Assembly: GCA_965220265.1 (NCBI GenBank)
Contig: CBDCPM010000002.1
Span: 1-64,000 of the forward strand
Reading direction: 5' to 3'
Source: Bin87 sp965220265
GTDB taxonomy: Bacteria; Chloroflexota; Dehalococcoidia; Lucifugimonadales; UBA3495
Length of the DNA stretch: 64,000 nt
In this document: one piece after another, positions 61,413 through 64,000 of the stretch
Layout of the letters: each line of letters opens with the position of its first letter
Numbering within the stretch: position 1 is the stretch's first letter
Notes under the pieces: model-generated
The model's database searches: none
Told to the model about the DNA's origin: nothing
The model's input: the letters and a program-made list of their open reading frames with translations, nothing else
Position numbers and translations under genes: made by a program

Positions 61413-63203
61413 CTACTGGGCCGGAGTGATGTACTCCATGTGAGTGATGGCGGTGTTGATATTGCCGGGCCAGATGAACTCGCCGATTTCGTTGGGATTG
61501 ACGCCGACCTGGCCGGGCAGCCATACGATGGGCACCTCGGCATACTGGTCGAACTTGATGTCGCCGGCCGCGCGGAGGGCGTTGGATTTCACCTCGGGGT
61601 TGACCGCGGTGATGGCTTCAGCGTACAGCTCGTCGAGCTGGGGGTCGGGGACGATGCGCTGGAACCCCTCGGGTCCGCTGACGTTGTAAAAGCGGAGGGT
61701 GACCTCGGCGGGACGCAGGGTGCCCCGAATGGGGGCGATGGTGCCGTGGGTCTTGCCGGGACGATAGAAGTCAGCGCGGAAGCGGGCCCATTCCATCTCC
61801 TCGGCCTCGACATCAATGCCGATGTCGCTCAGGTAGGTGAAAGCAGCCTCGGCCATGGGGATCATTTCCGGCACGCCGGAGAGTTGGGTGATGATGAGTT
61901 TGAGGAGGTAACCTTCGTGACCTGATTCCTTGATCAACTCGCGGGCGCGGTCGGGGTCGAAGCCGTATTTCTCGTCGAATTCCCGGGACCAGCGGTCGTT
62001 CCAGCCGGGCAGGCTGGGATGGAAGCCCCAAACCAGATGAGGGGAACCAAACCCGCTGAACAGCGTCGCGTTGATTTCCTCCCGGTTGATGGCTTCGCGG
62101 ACGCGGATGTCAAGGTGCGGATCGGTGGGGTCATGGAACGGGCTGAGCGGGGAGTAGATGCCGCCCATGACGAAGGCAACCTGGATGGAGGGCAGTTCGC
62201 TCTCCATGATGATCATGCCGCCGTCTTTGGCTTCCGGATGCAAGTCCCGGTTGACTTCGGCGATTTGCACCTGGTTGGTCAGCAGGTTGGCCAGGCGCGT
62301 TGCCGCCTCCGGCATATTGACCTGCTCGTACTCTGCCCAGAAGGGAGACTGACGCCAGTGGTCTTCGACCCGAGAATAGAGAATGTTGCCACCCACGCCC
62401 AACTGACGGCTTTCGAACTGCCAGGGGCCGTTGCCGGCGGGCTTGTCGATGTAGCCCTGCTCGCCCTCGGCATCCCATTGCTCTTTGCTGTAGATGAAGA
62501 AGTTGCCCTGTTGCGCCGACACCACGAAGTCCATGGACGCTTCGGGCCGCAACAGGTTGAACTCCACGGTGTAGTCATCGACCACCCGGATATTCTCGAA
62601 CAGCTCGTCCGCCGTCTGACCGAACAGACCTCGGAACAGTCCGGTGTCGGTGGCAATGGCTTCTTCTCCGATAATCAGGGCAGCCGAGTGAGGGACATCT
62701 TGCGCCGTGAACTCACCCCAACCGCCGGAGAACTGAACGCCTTCCCGGAGGCGGAACACCCACTGGGTTCCGTCGGGCTTGGAAAGTTCCCACTCGGTGG
62801 CCAGGCCAGGCTGCAATGAGCCGTCAAAGCGGTCGGTGTGGACCAGCGGTTCGGCGAAGGGGCGCACCTGGGCGTTGGCCGAGGTGGTGGTACCCAGCCA
62901 GCCGCGCACCAGCTCCTGCACCGGCGGGGTAACTGCTACGCTCAGCCGGCCGCCGATAACCTCCGTCTCTTGCGCGGCGGAAGGAGTGTTGGTCGGACTG
63001 GGGGTGGCCGTGGCGATGATGGGAGCAGGCGCAGTAGCGGATTGGGCGGCGGACTGTGCCGGGACCGCCGGAGCTTCGGTCGCAGCGGGAGCAGCGGCCT
63101 GCTGGGCTGCGGGAACAGGTTCCTCGGCAGCGCCGCCGCAGGCGATGCCCACCAGGAGCAGCGAAGCAGCGACGGTCAATACAATCGTCGATTTCAGCAC
63201 CAT
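61413..63203 (-). CDS. Family 5 (DppA/OppA-like) solute-binding lipoprotein, cassette B
   Basis: The 596-residue protein starts MVLKSTIVLTVAASLLLVGIACGG, a signal peptide with a probable lipidation cysteine at 22, then an Ala/Pro/Thr-rich linker to about residue 85 and a solute-binding domain (SLQPGLATEWELSKPDGTQWVFRLREGVQFSGGW, YVDPAG-like GPWQF, REAINREEINATLF). It would deliver peptides or other large solutes to permeases B. GGAGG precedes the start. Its paralogue in cassette A has lost the signal. Confidence 0.94.
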   Translation of the reverse strand: MVLKSTIVLTVAASLLLVGIACGGAAEEPVPAAQQAAAPAATEAPAVPAQSAAQSATAPAPIIATATPSPTNTPSAAQETEVIGGRLSVAVTPPVQELVRGWLGTTTSANAQVRPFAEPLVHTDRFDGSLQPGLATEWELSKPDGTQWVFRLREGVQFSGGWGEFTAQDVPHSAALIIGEEAIATDTGLFRGLFGQTADELFENIRVVDDYTVEFNLLRPEASMDFVVSAQQGNFFIYSKEQWDAEGEQGYIDKPAGNGPWQFESRQLGVGGNILYSRVEDHWRQSPFWAEYEQVNMPEAATRLANLLTNQVQIAEVNRDLHPEAKDGGMIIMESELPSIQVAFVMGGIYSPLSPFHDPTDPHLDIRVREAINREEINATLFSGFGSPHLVWGFHPSLPGWNDRWSREFDEKYGFDPDRARELIKESGHEGYLLKLIITQLSGVPEMIPMAEAAFTYLSDIGIDVEAEEMEWARFRADFYRPGKTHGTIAPIRGTLRPAEVTLRFYNVSGPEGFQRIVPDPQLDELYAEAITAVNPEVKSNALRAAGDIKFDQYAEVPIVWLPGQVGVNPNEIGEFIWPGNINTAITHMEYITPAQ

Positions 63204-63335
63204 AATCCCTCCGGAAAAAATCCACGTGCGTGCGGACGCCGTGGACGTTGCGACATACGAACATTTATATCGACTTGAGACTGTTCAGCATTAAATGCGA
63301 AAAAATTCACAATTGCACTACCCTCGCTACAAAAT

Positions 63336-64000
63336 CAGGGTCTTTCGATTATTGGAGTGGTGCGCCGATCAATGCTAATGGGCGCGATGGGTGGACGGCG
63401 TAGCGACGCAAGGCGGCGGCGATATTGGTTTCGCCAGCCAATCGGATCACGCTGCTGGTGAGGTTGCGCCGGGCGGCCCTGATCTGGGGCGCTGTGCCAA
63501 CGCGTACCTGAGAGCGGTCTTCGTCAAAAGTAACGTCGCGTACCCAGTGCACTCGGCTCTCGATGCCCCAGTGCCCCCGCCATCAGGTGAGGAGCCTTGC
63601 GGGACTGGCTGCCTGAGGCGGCAAGCTGGTAACGGCGTCGGCCAGTTCTCGCCGCGTGGAGTTCTGGTTAGTGGAGTTCTGGTTGCGGACGCTACGTTCC
63701 AGTCGGCATACCTGGCCCAGGTGAGGCCAGTCGCTGTAGCCTACCAGCAGGTCAGCGGCCCACAACCGCCGCGGTTCCACTCGACCACCGTGCGGGTCGG
63801 TCGGGACTGCCGGTGGTGGCGCGGGAGGTTCCGCATCCCCAATGGCCGTGAGGTCCGGCAACCGGGTGGGTTGGTTCCCCTTTACCGCGCAGCAGTAGTT
63901 CCCCCTTGAGCCACGATCCCCCTTGAGCCACGATCCGCGGGCATACCTCCCGCTGGGTGAACTGGGCATCACCGGTTACCACCAGACCCTCCAGGTCCCA
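63336..64000 (-). mobile_element. ISAs1-family element, second type, cut by the window end
   Basis: A CAGGGTCTTTCGATTATT end at 63336 sits 13 bp before the transposase stop, as in the other ISAs1 element (CAGGGCAATCGCG, 15 bp before). Its C-terminus differs clearly from that element, so it is another member. The other end is outside the window. The 63204-63335 gap upstream of the SBP gene holds only an AT-rich promoter-like region. Confidence 0.75.
63349..64000 (-). pseudogene. ISAs1-type transposase fragment with two short tandem duplications
   Basis: The C-terminus HWVRDVTFDEDRSQVR and AARRNLTSSVIRLAGETNIAAALRRYAVHPSRPLALIG is typical of ISAs1 DDE transposases. Upstream segments in other frames read VTGDAQFTQREVCPRIVAQGG and NYCCAVKGNQPTRLPDL. 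An exact 17-bp tandem repeat (63903-63919 and 63920-63936) and a 15-bp near-exact repeat (63656-63670 and 63671-63685, in frame as NQNSTNQNST) lie in it. One additional base change is needed to restore the frame. Confidence 0.82.

Overview
The window is high-GC bacterial chromosome. It most resembles a Chloroflexota bacterium of the Dehalococcoidia/SAR202 kind. This placement is inferred from gene content (two LLM-class flavin/F420 oxidoreductases, duplicated peptide-type ABC cassettes, an S12 with a 14-residue insertion) and the high GC; no 16S gene is present to confirm it.

Layout. 1-875: the 5' part of a dead IS66-family element on the minus strand. 891-16707: mostly plus-strand metabolic genes. 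These include a methyl-cycle and methionine-salvage set (apt, mtnA behind a SAM-I riboswitch, mtnP, ahcY, metK) with a rhodanese, an M50 protease, a metallo-beta-lactamase-fold hydrolase, a phosphohexomutase, a nitronate-monooxygenase-like enzyme, two RDD membrane proteins and a CcdA-like protein. 16760-38423: an uninterrupted minus-strand str-S10-spc-alpha supercluster from rpsL to rpsI (32 ribosomal-protein, translation and secretion genes plus rpoA, adk, map and truA), without tuf. 38506-47692: a 9.2-kb pile of insertion sequences (three IS66 copies, ISAs1-type, a DDE_5-type element, IS701, an IS5/IS427-type element and a 173-bp MITE). It begins 8 bp upstream of the -35 box of rpsL and is built into the remains of one host gene. 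48293-52950: coaX, coaBC, a SulP anion transporter and an LLM oxidoreductase. 52964-63203: minus-strand genes including a frameshifted tyrosine phosphatase, a second LLM oxidoreductase and two tandem paralogous ABC importer cassettes (solute-binding protein, DppB-like, DppC-like); one looks intact and one is decaying. 63336-64000: the end of another ISAs1-type element.

How the genes work together. MtnP splits methylthioadenosine to adenine and methylthioribose-1-phosphate. Apt salvages the adenine and MtnA isomerises the sugar phosphate. AhcY clears S-adenosylhomocysteine and MetK makes SAM, whose level is sensed by the riboswitch ahead of mtnA. CoaX and CoaBC supply coenzyme A steps.

Most unusual observation. 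Five unrelated or diverged transposase genes each carry a net gain of 14-17 nt that breaks the frame. Three are exact tandem duplications (17, 14 and 16 bp) and two are 16-nt non-tandem gains; removing each restores a readable transposase. A sixth element carries further 17- and 15-bp tandem duplications. No canonical defence island, CRISPR array, tRNA or rRNA was seen.
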